DNA of 44,475 bases from positions 1 through 44,475 of IMG/VR virus record IMGVR_UViG_3300045926_000229; one strand, written 5' to 3'. Below are positions 1-7,774 of the stretch, one piece after another (the stretch's first letter is position 1; each line of letters opens with the position of its first letter). Under the pieces are notes generated by a model. The model saw only the letters and a program-made list of their open reading frames with translations. It was not told the DNA's origin and ran no database searches. Source of the stretch: a virus. Made by a program: the position numbers and the translations under genes.

Positions 1-74
1 CCTATTCGCTCGCGCCTCCAAGTAACGAGAAACGCGTCAGGGCACCATCGCACCGGGAAAGGAAGGTCCGGAAC
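1..74. other. Left end of the window, non-coding
   Basis: No supported gene lies here. The last bases carry a clear ribosome-binding site (AAAGGAAGG, about 57-66) for the GTG at 75. If the window ends are the physical ends of the phage genome, this stretch would join the right-hand HNH region after circularisation and hold part of the packaging site. That is inference from gene order only, as no direct terminal repeat between the two ends is visible. Confidence 0.4.
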
Positions 75-275
75 GTGTATCGCGATCCCGTAGGTGCTCT
101 CTACCTCTCCGAGTTCGATCGCCCGATCTCGATCGAGCGCGCTCGTCGGCTGGCGACTCGACCGCTCAACGCTCACGAGGCGTTCCTCGTTCTCGACCTC
201 GGCCGTCGCTCGCTTCCCTGGTCGACGAGCGACGCTCGGCGTCGGACCTTCGGCTTCCGGTCCGACGCGCTCTAG
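75..275 (+). CDS. Small hypothetical protein (66 aa)
   Basis: I do not recognise this protein. It is short, Arg/Leu-rich and soluble-looking, with no Cys motif or membrane segment. The GTG start follows an AAAGGAAGG ribosome-binding site at good spacing, and the TAG stop touches the GTG of the pyruvyltransferase-like gene, so the two are probably co-translated. As the first gene of the rightward operon leading to terminase it could be an early packaging-region protein, but nothing in its sequence shows that. Confidence 0.6.
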   Translation: MYRDPVGALYLSEFDRPISIERARRLATRPLNAHEAFLVLDLGRRSLPWSTSDARRRTFGFRSDAL

Positions 276-974
276 GTGCGCGCGTATTGGGCCCGCGGTT
301 CCGGGAACGGGAACTTCGGCGATCTCCTAACGGCGTTCCTCTTCCGGCGCCTCCTCGGCGTCGAGCTCGAATGGTCCGAGCGTGAAGACGCCGAGCTATT
401 CGCCGTCGGCTCGATCGCCGAGGCGATCCCGTCCGACTTCGAAGGCGTCGTCCTCGGGTCGGGCTGTATGTTCGACCAGCCGGTCGAGTTCCCGAAGGCG
501 CGCGTCCTCGCTCTCCGCGGGATCCTTACGGCTCGCCTCGCCGGCCTTCACCCGCCACTGCTGGCCGATCTCGGCCTCCTCGCGGCGGATATCCTCGACC
601 GTCGACCGAAGCGCGATATCGAGGTCGCGACGCTCCGGACCGGAGGCGACCCGCGACCCGCGATCGGCGAACTCCTCGATCCCGAGAACGGGGATCCGGA
701 GGCGATTATCGAGACGGCCGCGAGGTCGAAGCGGATCGTCAGTAGCAGCCTTCACGGCCTGGTCCTCGCGGACGCGCTCGGGATCGTGAATATGTGGGAT
801 CCGTACCCTCCGGCCGACGCCGGCGCCGGCTTCAAGTTCCGCGATTACGCCTCGGCCTACGGCGAGCGGATCGAGCCGTTTACGTGGCGCGTGGCCGATC
901 AGGTCCTCGTCGGCGCGAAGCAGGAAGCGCTCCGAGCGTCGCTGCGCGACCTCCCGATCGGCGCGCCGGCGTGA
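276..974 (+). CDS. Polysaccharide pyruvyltransferase-like protein
   Basis: Family enzymes move pyruvate from phosphoenolpyruvate onto a sugar of a cell-wall or exopolysaccharide (CsaB/WcaK group, GT-B-like fold). The 232-aa protein shows the N-terminal Asn-Phe-Gly-Asp motif (about residues 13-16), a mid-protein GSG turn, and the C-terminal Ser-Ser-Leu-His-Gly motif near residue 153 followed by an Ala-Leu-Gly segment, the hallmark of the family. It is shorter than the 300-400 aa bacterial enzymes, which is common in phages. It starts with GTG directly after the preceding stop and overlaps the ParB-like gene by 4 nt. The target is unknown; together with the other sugar enzymes of this phage, a virion or envelope glycan is a reasonable guess. 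Confidence 0.75.
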   Translation: MRAYWARGSGNGNFGDLLTAFLFRRLLGVELEWSEREDAELFAVGSIAEAIPSDFEGVVLGSGCMFDQPVEFPKARVLALRGILTARLAGLHPPLLADLGLLAADILDRRPKRDIEVATLRTGGDPRPAIGELLDPENGDPEAIIETAARSKRIVSSSLHGLVLADALGIVNMWDPYPPADAGAGFKFRDYASAYGERIEPFTWRVADQVLVGAKQEALRASLRDLPIGAPA

Positions 975-1741
975 CCGTCGCGTCGGGCCCGTGGCGGAAC
1001 CGGATCGTCGGCGAAGGCGAGGAGGACCCGACCTCGCTCCTCGCCAACCCGAAGAACTGGCGAACGCATCCCGGACGCCAGCGGGACGCGCTCCGCGGGT
1101 CGCTCGGCGTCGTCGGGTGGGTCCAACGGATCATCGTTAATCGGACGACGGGTCACGTCGTCGACGGTCACGCGCGGATCGAGGAGGCGATCTCGGCCGG
1201 AGCTCCGAACGTCCCGGTCCTGTACGTCGAGCTAACGGCCGAGGAGGAGGACCTCGTCCTCGCGTCGCTCGACCCGATCGGAGCGATGGCCGGGACCGAC
1301 CAGGCGAAACTAGTCGAGCTCCTCGGCGACGTCGCCGTCGACGAGGCCGGCCTCTCGCACCTTCTCGACTCGCTCCGGCCTCCGGACGGCGACGCCTATA
1401 CGGCCGCGATCGAGGTCCCGCGCTACGAGCCGACCGGCGCGATGCCGGCGATCGAGACGCTCTTCGACGAGACCAGGACCGAGGCGCTCCGGAACCGGAT
1501 CCTCGACGCGAACGTTCCGAAGGAGATCGAGGACTTCCTCTTCGCCGCGGCTGGTCGACATACCGTCTTCGATTACGGCCGGATCGCGGCGTTCTACGCT
1601 CACGCCGAGCCGGAGGTCCAACGCCTCTTCGAGGACTCGGCGCTCGTTATCGTCGACTTCGAGAACGCGATCCGGGACGGCTACGTTCGCTTCATGGGCG
1701 CGATCGAGGAGCTCGAAGCCGAGGACCGCGATGCCTACTAG
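971..1741 (+). CDS. ParB/sulfiredoxin-fold nuclease-like protein
   Basis: 256 aa. The N-terminal part is a phage-type ParB domain: NPKNWRTHP at residues 26-34, then the VDGHAR signature around 62-67, the loop that binds nucleotide in ParB/Srx-fold proteins. In phages this domain often precedes a DNA methyltransferase or sits next to terminase; here the C-terminal half (from about residue 120) has no methyltransferase motif and is unrecognised. The start is taken as the GTG at 971, which forms a GTGA overlap with the upstream stop. The next gene overlaps its end by 11 nt. A DNA-binding, CTP-dependent or nicking role is possible but unproven. Confidence 0.75.
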   Translation: MTVASGPWRNRIVGEGEEDPTSLLANPKNWRTHPGRQRDALRGSLGVVGWVQRIIVNRTTGHVVDGHARIEEAISAGAPNVPVLYVELTAEEEDLVLASLDPIGAMAGTDQAKLVELLGDVAVDEAGLSHLLDSLRPPDGDAYTAAIEVPRYEPTGAMPAIETLFDETRTEALRNRILDANVPKEIEDFLFAAAGRHTVFDYGRIAAFYAHAEPEVQRLFEDSALVIVDFENAIRDGYVRFMGAIEELEAEDRDAY

Positions 1742-2621
1742 CGCGGATCCGCGGTCCTGGGCCGCGTTTATCCTCACGAACGGCCGGCCGGAGAAGCAGC
1801 TTACGTACCGCTCCCTCCGTCGCCACGGCTATACCGGCCGGATCGTCCTCGTCGTCGACGACGAGGACCCGACCCTCGACGCCTACCGCGAGCGCTTCGG
1901 CGACGAAGTCGAGACCTTCTCGAAGGCGGAGGTCGCGGAGACCTTCGACCCGGCCGACCTCTCGACGGACCGTCGGACCATCGTCTACGCGCGGAACGCG
2001 TCCTACGAGATCGCTCGCCGGCTCGGCCTCGATTACTTCCTCGCGCTCGACGACGACTACACGTCGTTCCTCTATCGCTATACCGGGCGCCAGGGTCCCT
2101 ACTCGCACAAGCGCTCGATGACTGGCGCGACCGAGATCCGGTCCTTCGACCAGGTCGCCGAAGCGATGTTCCGGCTCCTCGACGATACCGGCGCCGTAAC
2201 GGTCGCGATGTCGCAGGGAGGCGACCATATCGGCGGAGGCGGAGCGTGGACGATGGTCCACGGCTATAAGCGAAAGGCGATGAACTCGTTCTTCCTCCGG
2301 ACCGACCGGCCGGTCCGCTTCGTCGGCCGGCTAAACGAGGACGTCAACGCCTACGCGCTCTTCGGCTCCCGCGGCGACCTCTTCCTCTCGGTCTCGGCGT
2401 TACAGCTAAACCAGGCGGCGACGCAGGGAACGCCGGGAGGAATGACCGAGATCTACCTCGCCAGCGGGACCTACGTTAAGTCGTTCTATACGGTGCTAAT
2501 GTGCCCGTCCTTCGTTACGATCGCGCCGATGGGAACGCAGCAGAACCGGCGCCTCCACCATCGGATCGCCTGGGAGAACGCCGTCCCGAAGATCCTCGCG
2601 CCGGAGCTCCGCCGTGGGTAG
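1731..2621 (+). CDS. TET-associated-type glycosyltransferase (TAGT-like)
   Basis: A GT-A-like glycosyltransferase of the phage family first noted beside TET/JBP dioxygenases, where it is proposed to glycosylate hydroxymethylated cytosine in phage DNA. Visible motifs in the 296-aa protein are VVDDEDPT (about 41-48), an acidic metal/nucleotide-sugar site LALDDDY (about 104-110) and NEDVNAY (about 202-208), plus a Gly-rich stretch near 165. The ATG overlaps the ParB-like gene by 11 nt and the stop overlaps the small terminase start by 8 nt. I find no TET/JBP dioxygenase and no cytosine-5 methyltransferase in the window, so the acceptor is open: it might be DNA modified by host enzymes, a different base or a protein. 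Confidence 0.7.
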   Translation: MPTSADPRSWAAFILTNGRPEKQLTYRSLRRHGYTGRIVLVVDDEDPTLDAYRERFGDEVETFSKAEVAETFDPADLSTDRRTIVYARNASYEIARRLGLDYFLALDDDYTSFLYRYTGRQGPYSHKRSMTGATEIRSFDQVAEAMFRLLDDTGAVTVAMSQGGDHIGGGGAWTMVHGYKRKAMNSFFLRTDRPVRFVGRLNEDVNAYALFGSRGDLFLSVSALQLNQAATQGTPGGMTEIYLASGTYVKSFYTVLMCPSFVTIAPMGTQQNRRLHHRIAWENAVPKILAPELRRG

Positions 2622-3087
2622 GCGCGGACCTCCTCCGCTCCCGACGCCGATTAAGCAGCTTCGCGGCGAGACCCGGCCGCAGCGGCTAAACGAGGAGCGG
2701 CCGCGGCCGGTCGCGAAGCTCCCGATCCCGCCGGCCGATATGGACCCTCGCGCGCGGGAGGTATGGGACCGTCAGATCGAGTCGATGGCCGCGACCGGCG
2801 TCCTAACGGTCGTCGACGGCGACGCGCTCCGCGCGTACTGCGAAGCGGTCTCCCGATACGAGCAAGCCGCGCGCCTCCTCGCGAGCTCGGGCCCGCTGGT
2901 TAAGGGAGCGAGGACCGGCGAGCTCGTAAAGAACCCGCTTCACCAGGTAGCGCGCGACAACGCCGTTCTTATCCGGCTCTTCGCGCGCGAACTCGGCTTC
3001 GTCCCGGCTGGTCGCGAAGGGATCCGGCCGGCTGGCCTCGGCGAGAGCGAGGACGACTTCGACCGCTGGCTAACCGGGACCGGCTAG
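2614..3087 (+). CDS. terS: Terminase small subunit, P27 family
   Basis: DNA-recognition subunit of the packaging motor. The N-terminus has the typical P27-family run (Gly-Arg-Arg-Gly-Pro-x-Pro, then LRGETRP around residues 17-23), followed by the helical central part with WDRQIESM and a VDGDALRAYCEA segment. The 157-aa length fits the family. GTG start, overlapping the glycosyltransferase stop by 8 nt. It is separated from the large subunit by one small gene of unknown function. Confidence 0.9.
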   Translation: MGRRGPPPLPTPIKQLRGETRPQRLNEERPRPVAKLPIPPADMDPRAREVWDRQIESMAATGVLTVVDGDALRAYCEAVSRYEQAARLLASSGPLVKGARTGELVKNPLHQVARDNAVLIRLFARELGFVPAGREGIRPAGLGESEDDFDRWLTGTG

Positions 3088-3091
3088 GGTC

Positions 3092-3499
3092 GTGGACAAT
3101 CCCGGAACGTTCCGCCATCGGCGAAGCGCTCGCTCGATCCCTACCGGACGAGGGTCACGCGGCGGACGCAGTCATACGCCGGAATACTGGCGCGAATACC
3201 GGGCCCGCCGGAAAGCCGAGGGCGACTCGCTACCGGGAGGTCACGTTCGCGGTGATCGCTCGCGGGAATACGCTCGTCGACCGAGTCGCGCTATCCCGCC
3301 GATCCCGCTCCTCTATCCCGACCTCGTCCGCGGGTCGTCCGTCTCGTATTGGGAAGACGAGCTCCGGATCGACCTCGCGCAGGAACGAGCGCTCGCGCTG
3401 GTCGAAGGTCGAGATCCGGACGAGGCGACGCGGCGGTATCGAGCGCGCGAAATGGCCTGGTATCGGCTAACGGCTCCGCTCGCCGAACTCGCCGCGTGA
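3092..3499 (+). CDS. Hypothetical basic protein between terminase subunits
   Basis: 135 aa, strongly basic and Arg-rich in its first 70 residues (a TPEYWREYRARRKAEG helix near 29-44), then more acidic. Not recognised. The basic helix would suit DNA binding, and its place between terS and terL suggests a packaging accessory. The GTG start lies 4 nt after terS and the stop forms a GTGA overlap with terL. The reading frame follows the genome's codon preferences less clearly in its first third, so the start is less certain than the end. Confidence 0.6.
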   Translation: MDNPGTFRHRRSARSIPTGRGSRGGRSHTPEYWREYRARRKAEGDSLPGGHVRGDRSREYARRPSRAIPPIPLLYPDLVRGSSVSYWEDELRIDLAQERALALVEGRDPDEATRRYRAREMAWYRLTAPLAELAA

Positions 3500-5259
3500 C
3501 GAACAAGAAGGTCTCCTCCCTCGCTCCGGCGAGGCGCCGTCGCCGAGCACCGGCGGCGCCTCCGCCGGATCCCGTCACGGCCTACGCGCTCGACGTCGTA
3601 GCCGGCCGGGTCGTCGTCGGGAAGTACGTCCGGAAAGCCGCGGAGCGACACCTCGCCGATCTAGCGTCCGGAGCGAAGCGCGGACTCTACTTCGACGTCG
3701 ACGCCGCGCTCCGCGCGATCGCCTTCCCGGAGCTCCTCCGGCACTACAAGGGCGAGTGGGGTCCGCTACCAGGCGTCCGGCGCGAGGGTCTCCCGATCGT
3801 CCTCGAACCGTGGCAACGCTTCGTTATCGGCGCGCTCTTCGGCTGGAAGCGCGCCGACGGGACCCGGCGGTTCCGGAACGCCTACCTCGAAGTCGCGAAG
3901 AAGAACGGGAAGACGCTCCTCGCGGCCGTGATCGGGCTCCTGCTGGCCTTCTTCGACGGCGAACCAGGCGCCGAGGTCTACTCGGTCGCGACGAAACGCG
4001 ACCAGGCGAAACTAGTTTGGCTCGACGCGTCGCAGATGGTTAAGAAGAACTCGCGCCTCGCGAAGCGTCTCCAAACCCTCGCGCTAACGATTACGGACCT
4101 CAATACGGCGTCGTTCTTCCGGCCGCTCGGCCGGGACTCGGGCGAGGGCGAGCAGGGCGTAAACGTTCACGGCGCGATCGTCGACGAGCTCCACGTCCTC
4201 GAAGATCGCGACTCGATCGATAACATCGAGACGGCGACGTCGGCGCGCCGGCAACCGCTGGTCCTAAAGATCACCACGGCCGGCGTTAAGCGCGAGTCGG
4301 TATGGTGGGAGGAGCGCTCCGACGCGATCGCCGTTATCGAGGGTCGCGCCGAGGACGACGCGATGTTCGTCGCGATCTATACGCTCGACGAGGGAGACGA
4401 TCCCTTCGACGAGGCCGTGTGGCCGAAGGCGAACCCGAACCTCGGCGTCTCGGTGAAGGTCGACGGGCTCCGCGAGCAAGCCGCGATCGCGCAGCGATCG
4501 CCCGGTAAGGTCGCGGCGTTCCTCCGCTTCCGGATGAATATCCCGACCGGCGTCTCGACGCGAGCGATCGATATCGACGAGTGGGACGCGTGCGCCGGCC
4601 TGGTCGACGACGAGGATTACTTCGAGTGGGAGGAACGCGTCTTCGGCGAGCCGCGCGCCGGCTACGGCGGTCTAGACCTCGCGTCGGTCCTCGACCTAAC
4701 CGCCTTCGCGTTCCTGGTCCGCGACGAGGAGCGCGAGACGTACCAGGTCCTTATGCGGTTCTACTGTCCGGAGGACGGGATCGAGGAGCGCTCCCGGCGG
4801 GACGGCGTTCCGTACGCCGATTGGGTCCGCGACGGCTACCTAATCGCGACGCCGGGGAACGTGACCGATTACGACTTCGTCGAGGCCGACTTCCTCGAAC
4901 TCGGCGAGCGGCATACGATCGGCGAGACTGGCTTCGATCGGTGGAACGCGACGCAACTCGCGACGGATCTAATGGCCGAGGGCGCCGGGATGATCGCGAT
5001 CGCGCAGACGCATTCCGGCCTCGCGCCAGCGTGGCGCGAGTTGACGAAGGCGATCCTAGAGAGGAAGATCGAGCACGGCGGGCACCCTATCCTTCGCTGG
5101 ATGGCGGGAAACGTCGAGGTCGAAACGGATCCAGCCGGTAACGAGAAGCCGTCGAAGCGGCACTCCGCGGAGAGGATCGACGGGATGATCGCGCTCGATA
5201 TGGCGCTCGGTCGGTGGATGGCGCACGGCGAGGCGCCGGTAATCTGGTCCGCGGCGTGA
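3496..5259 (+). CDS. terL: Terminase large subunit (ATPase and nuclease)
   Basis: Motor that cuts concatemeric DNA and pumps it into the prohead. In the 587-aa protein the adenine-binding region (PWQRFVIGALFGW) precedes a Walker A-like KKNGKT (about 135-140); the Walker B is IVDELH (about 227-232) with the catalytic Glu; the RNase H-like nuclease starts at YGGLDLAS (about 389-396), whose Asp is a likely metal ligand. This is the Terminase_1 (HK97-like) type. The GTG at 3496 is chosen because it gives the usual GTGA overlap and avoids a spurious Arg-rich extension. The length is normal. Confidence 0.93.
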   Translation: MTNKKVSSLAPARRRRRAPAAPPPDPVTAYALDVVAGRVVVGKYVRKAAERHLADLASGAKRGLYFDVDAALRAIAFPELLRHYKGEWGPLPGVRREGLPIVLEPWQRFVIGALFGWKRADGTRRFRNAYLEVAKKNGKTLLAAVIGLLLAFFDGEPGAEVYSVATKRDQAKLVWLDASQMVKKNSRLAKRLQTLALTITDLNTASFFRPLGRDSGEGEQGVNVHGAIVDELHVLEDRDSIDNIETATSARRQPLVLKITTAGVKRESVWWEERSDAIAVIEGRAEDDAMFVAIYTLDEGDDPFDEAVWPKANPNLGVSVKVDGLREQAAIAQRSPGKVAAFLRFRMNIPTGVSTRAIDIDEWDACAGLVDDEDYFEWEERVFGEPRAGYGGLDLASVLDLTAFAFLVRDEERETYQVLMRFYCPEDGIEERSRRDGVPYADWVRDGYLIATPGNVTDYDFVEADFLELGERHTIGETGFDRWNATQLATDLMAEGAGMIAIAQTHSGLAPAWRELTKAILERKIEHGGHPILRWMAGNVEVETDPAGNEKPSKRHSAERIDGMIALDMALGRWMAHGEAPVIWSAA

Positions 5260-5339
5260 CCCGAGCCGGGTTCGCCGGGATCGGCCTCCTCGTCGTCTCC
5301 TTCGTCCTCGGAGTCCTGGTCGGAGGGTGCGTAGCGTGA
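5256..5339 (+). CDS. Possible 27-aa single-membrane-span peptide
   Basis: A tiny frame fits exactly between terL and the portal: its GTG overlaps the terL stop (GTGA) and its TGA overlaps the GTG of the portal gene. The product would be a Thr-Arg start, one strongly hydrophobic stretch and a V-G-G-C end that resembles a lipobox. It may only serve to couple translation of the portal, whose ribosome-binding site (GGAGG, 5322-5326) lies inside it. Function unknown. Confidence 0.4.
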   Translation: MTRAGFAGIGLLVVSFVLGVLVGGCVA

Positions 5340-6700
5340 ACATCGTTTCGACCGTATCGCGTCCGTTCGAGACGGTCGGCGCGGCGGTATTCGGCGGCGT
5401 CTCGATGCTCTTCGGCCGAGCTCGCTCGACGACGCTCTACCTCGGCCGAACCAGGATCGACTACGCGAGCGAGATCGGGGATCCGGCGACGAACTCGATC
5501 GTCGGCGCCGTCGTCGGCTGGATCGCGCGTAACCTCCCGGAGGCGCCGATCCGGATCGTTAAGGAGGGAACGACCGAGGTCGCGTTCGAGGCGTCCGCGA
5601 CCGGACCAGGCGCGATGCTCCGCCTTCTCGCGAACCCGAACCGATACTTCTCCGGCGAGCTCCTTCTTAACGCCGTCGTCGTCGACTATCACATTCGCGG
5701 GAACGCGTACCTCGCTAAGGGTCGGGCTCCCGGCGGGCGCGTTACCTCGCTATGGTGGATCCCGGCCGGGATGCTCGAACCGAAGTGGCCGGAGGACGAC
5801 CCGACCGTCTTTATCGGCTGGTACGAGTACACCGTCGACGGCGTTAAGTACGCGATCCGACCGGAGGACGTCGTCCACTTCCGGTACGGCGTCGACCCGC
5901 GGAATACGAGGAAGGGTCTCGCGCCGATCGCGCCGCTAACCCGCGAGATCTTCACGGACGACGAGGCGGCGAACTTTACGGCCTCGCTCCTAAAGAACCT
6001 CGGCGTTCCCGGCGTCGTCCTCGCGCCGGCGAATACGACGGGCCCGACCGGGCGCCAGGACCCGGAGACCGTGAAGTCGAAGTTTATGGAGAAGTTCGGC
6101 GGCGATAAGAGAGGCGAGCCGCTCGTCCTGACGTCGCCGACCGACGTTAAGGTCCTCTCGTTCGCGCCGAAGGATATGGAGCTCGCCGCGCTCCGGCGGA
6201 TCCCGGAGGAGCGGATCTCGGCGAACCTCGGCGTTCCGGCTGGCGTCGCTCAGCTTGGCGCCGGCCTCGACCGGAATACGTTTACGAACTACGGCGAGGG
6301 GAACGTCGCGGCCTACACGCAGGGCGTCATCCCGAAGCAACGCCTCCTAGCCGGCGACCTCGAACGGCAACTCCTCCCGGAGTTCGCGGACGGCGAGGAG
6401 CTCGCCGGCCTCGACGTATGGTTCGACTGGACTCGCGTCGCGGCTATGTCGGCGCTGGCCGCGGCGGTATGGGCGAGGCACGAAAGCGCGGCGACGAAGG
6501 GTCTCCTAACCCGGCGCGACTTCAAGCGCGCGGTCGGGAAGCCGCACGACGCCTCGGACGACGTTTACGTGATGCCGAATAACTACGTCGTCGTCGAGCC
6601 GAAGGTCGACCCGATCCGGCTCGTCGCGGAGCGTCCGGCTCCGCCGCGGCTCCTTAACCCGCCGGCGCCGGACGAGGAAGCGGCGGTCGCCGCGAACTGA
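5336..6700 (+). CDS. Portal protein, HK97 type
   Basis: Twelve-subunit ring at the capsid vertex through which DNA passes. The 454-aa sequence is typical of the Phage_portal family: an N-terminal [18 protein letters not shown] segment, an early [14 protein letters not shown] region, [18 protein letters not shown] (about 180-190) and the central [15 protein letters not shown] turn (about 295-309) before a long C-terminal helix. The GTG at 5336 is preferred over 5327 because GGAGG at 5322-5326 lies 9 nt upstream. Its TGA overlaps the ATG of the fibre gene by one base. Confidence 0.9.
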   Translation: MNIVSTVSRPFETVGAAVFGGVSMLFGRARSTTLYLGRTRIDYASEIGDPATNSIVGAVVGWIARNLPEAPIRIVKEGTTEVAFEASATGPGAMLRLLANPNRYFSGELLLNAVVVDYHIRGNAYLAKGRAPGGRVTSLWWIPAGMLEPKWPEDDPTVFIGWYEYTVDGVKYAIRPEDVVHFRYGVDPRNTRKGLAPIAPLTREIFTDDEAANFTASLLKNLGVPGVVLAPANTTGPTGRQDPETVKSKFMEKFGGDKRGEPLVLTSPTDVKVLSFAPKDMELAALRRIPEERISANLGVPAGVAQLGAGLDRNTFTNYGEGNVAAYTQGVIPKQRLLAGDLERQLLPEFADGEELAGLDVWFDWTRVAAMSALAAAVWARHESAATKGLLTRRDFKRAVGKPHDASDDVYVMPNNYVVVEPKVDPIRLVAERPAPPRLLNPPAPDEEAAVAAN

Positions 6701-7701
6701 TGGTCGACCAGCCGGACCCGAACCTCGGACCCGTCGAGCGGCCGAAGCCGAGGCATAAGCACCCGGAATATATCGATCGTTCCGAGCTCGAAGGAGCGGT
6801 TCCCGGCGCGGAGGGACCTCCGGGTCCGGAGGGTCCTCCGGGTCCGGAGGGACCTCCCGGCGAACAGGGGCCGATCGGCGAGCAGGGTCCTCCCGGAGAT
6901 CCGGGACCAGCCGGCGACCCTGGTCCTCCCGGAGATCCCGGAGCGACGGGAGAGCAGGGACCCGACGGAGATCCCGGACCCGACGGGTCGCCGGGACCCG
7001 ACGGAGCTCCGGGAATGGACGGAGCCGACGGTGATAAGGGTCCTCCGGGAGATCCCGGTCCCGTCGGCGACCCTGGTCCGACGGGAGATCCCGGTCCGGC
7101 CGGCGAGGTCGGAGATAAGGGTCCGACCGGCGATCCCGGCGCGGTCGTCTGGCCGATCGGGATTATCGTCGCCTGGTCGGGTCCGGTCGCCGAGATCCCG
7201 TCCGGCTGGTCGCTATGCGACGGCGCGAACGGGACGCCGGACCTCCGGGATCGGATGATCCTCGGCGCCGGCGGCTCCCGATCGCCGGGAGCGACCGGAG
7301 GCGCGGAGACGCACGGTCACTCGTTTAACCAGCCGAACGCGCATCCGGCGCTCTCTCACGCTGGCGCGGCCGTCTCGGCGCACGTCGTTACACAGCCGGA
7401 CGCGCATACTCAGGTCCCGAACCATACGCACCCGCAGATGCGGTTCCCGACGGCGACCGGCGGATCGACCGGGTTTACGGTCGACACGTCGATGTCGGGA
7501 ACGCCAGCCGCGGCGAACGACACCGGGAACCCGAGCGGAGGCGTCGCGTCGGTCCCGCACTCCGGGACGGCGGTCGCCGCTCACTCCGTAACGCAGCCGA
7601 ACGACCATGCGAGCGCGAGTCACGCCGGAGGGTCCGTCGCCGACGGGAGCTCCCTCTCTCCCTGGTACGCGCTGGCGTTGATCATGCGAACGAGCGCGTA
7701 A
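6700..7701 (+). CDS. Collagen-like fibre with tail-collar-type C-terminus
   Basis: 333 aa. A short N-terminal anchor (about 1-35) is followed by about 35 Gly-X-Y triplets (about 36-148), then a collar/receptor-binding type domain: [20 protein letters not shown] (about 167-186) and a His-rich, Gly/Ser-rich segment, ending in [10 protein letters not shown]. Such proteins form trimeric fibres, with Gly-X-Y as a stalk. The position between portal and prohead protease, not among the tail genes, is unusual and suggests a head or neck fibre, although tail attachment is equally possible. The ATG overlaps the portal stop by one base. Confidence 0.85.
   Translation: MVDQPDPNLGPVERPKPRHKHPEYIDRSELEGAVPGAEGPPGPEGPPGPEGPPGEQGPIGEQGPPGDPGPAGDPGPPGDPGATGEQGPDGDPGPDGSPGPDGAPGMDGADGDKGPPGDPGPVGDPGPTGDPGPAGEVGDKGPTGDPGAVVWPIGIIVAWSGPVAEIPSGWSLCDGANGTPDLRDRMILGAGGSRSPGATGGAETHGHSFNQPNAHPALSHAGAAVSAHVVTQPDAHTQVPNHTHPQMRFPTATGGSTGFTVDTSMSGTPAAANDTGNPSGGVASVPHSGTAVAAHSVTQPNDHASASHAGGSVADGSSLSPWYALALIMRTSA
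6811..7140 (+). repeat. Gly-X-Y coding repeat (collagen-like stalk)
   Basis: Imperfect 9-nt units inside the fibre gene, encoding Gly-Pro-Glu, Gly-Asp-Pro and Gly-Pro-Ala type triplets without interruption. Neighbouring units are near-identical in places (6814-6860, 7035-7100), so the stalk length could change easily by slippage or recombination. Confidence 0.85.
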
Positions 7702-7705
7702 CCCG

Positions 7706-7735
7706 TTGCACCGAGCGGCGCGAAAGACGTAGCAT
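7706..7735 (+). promoter_or_regulatory. Sigma70-like promoter upstream of the capsid operon
   Basis: TTGCAC (7706-7711), an 18-nt spacer, then TAGCAT (7730-7735) in the only real gap of the head region. The same -10 with an 18-nt spacer and TTGCGT recurs at 28949-28978. It would drive the protease and capsid genes, whose products are needed in large amounts. Predicted from pattern only. Confidence 0.5.
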
Positions 7736-7741
7736 CCGCGA

Positions 7742-7754
7742 GACGGGAACCGTC
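7742..7754 (+). promoter_or_regulatory. Short hairpin at the predicted transcript start
   Basis: GACGG and CCGTC arms around GAA, starting about 7 nt after the TAGCAT -10, so at or next to +1. If the outer four pairs form, the loop is GGAAC. It is weaker than the hairpins at 33202, 33317, 41649, 41676 and 43900 but lies in the same place relative to its promoter. Confidence 0.35.
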
Positions 7755-7774
7755 ACCAGGCGGAGGAGAGGTCC

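Noticed and set aside
6811-7140. Short-unit repeat as a possible CRISPR or regulatory repeat
   Set aside because: Units keep the reading frame and encode Gly-X-Y triplets; there are no unique spacers.
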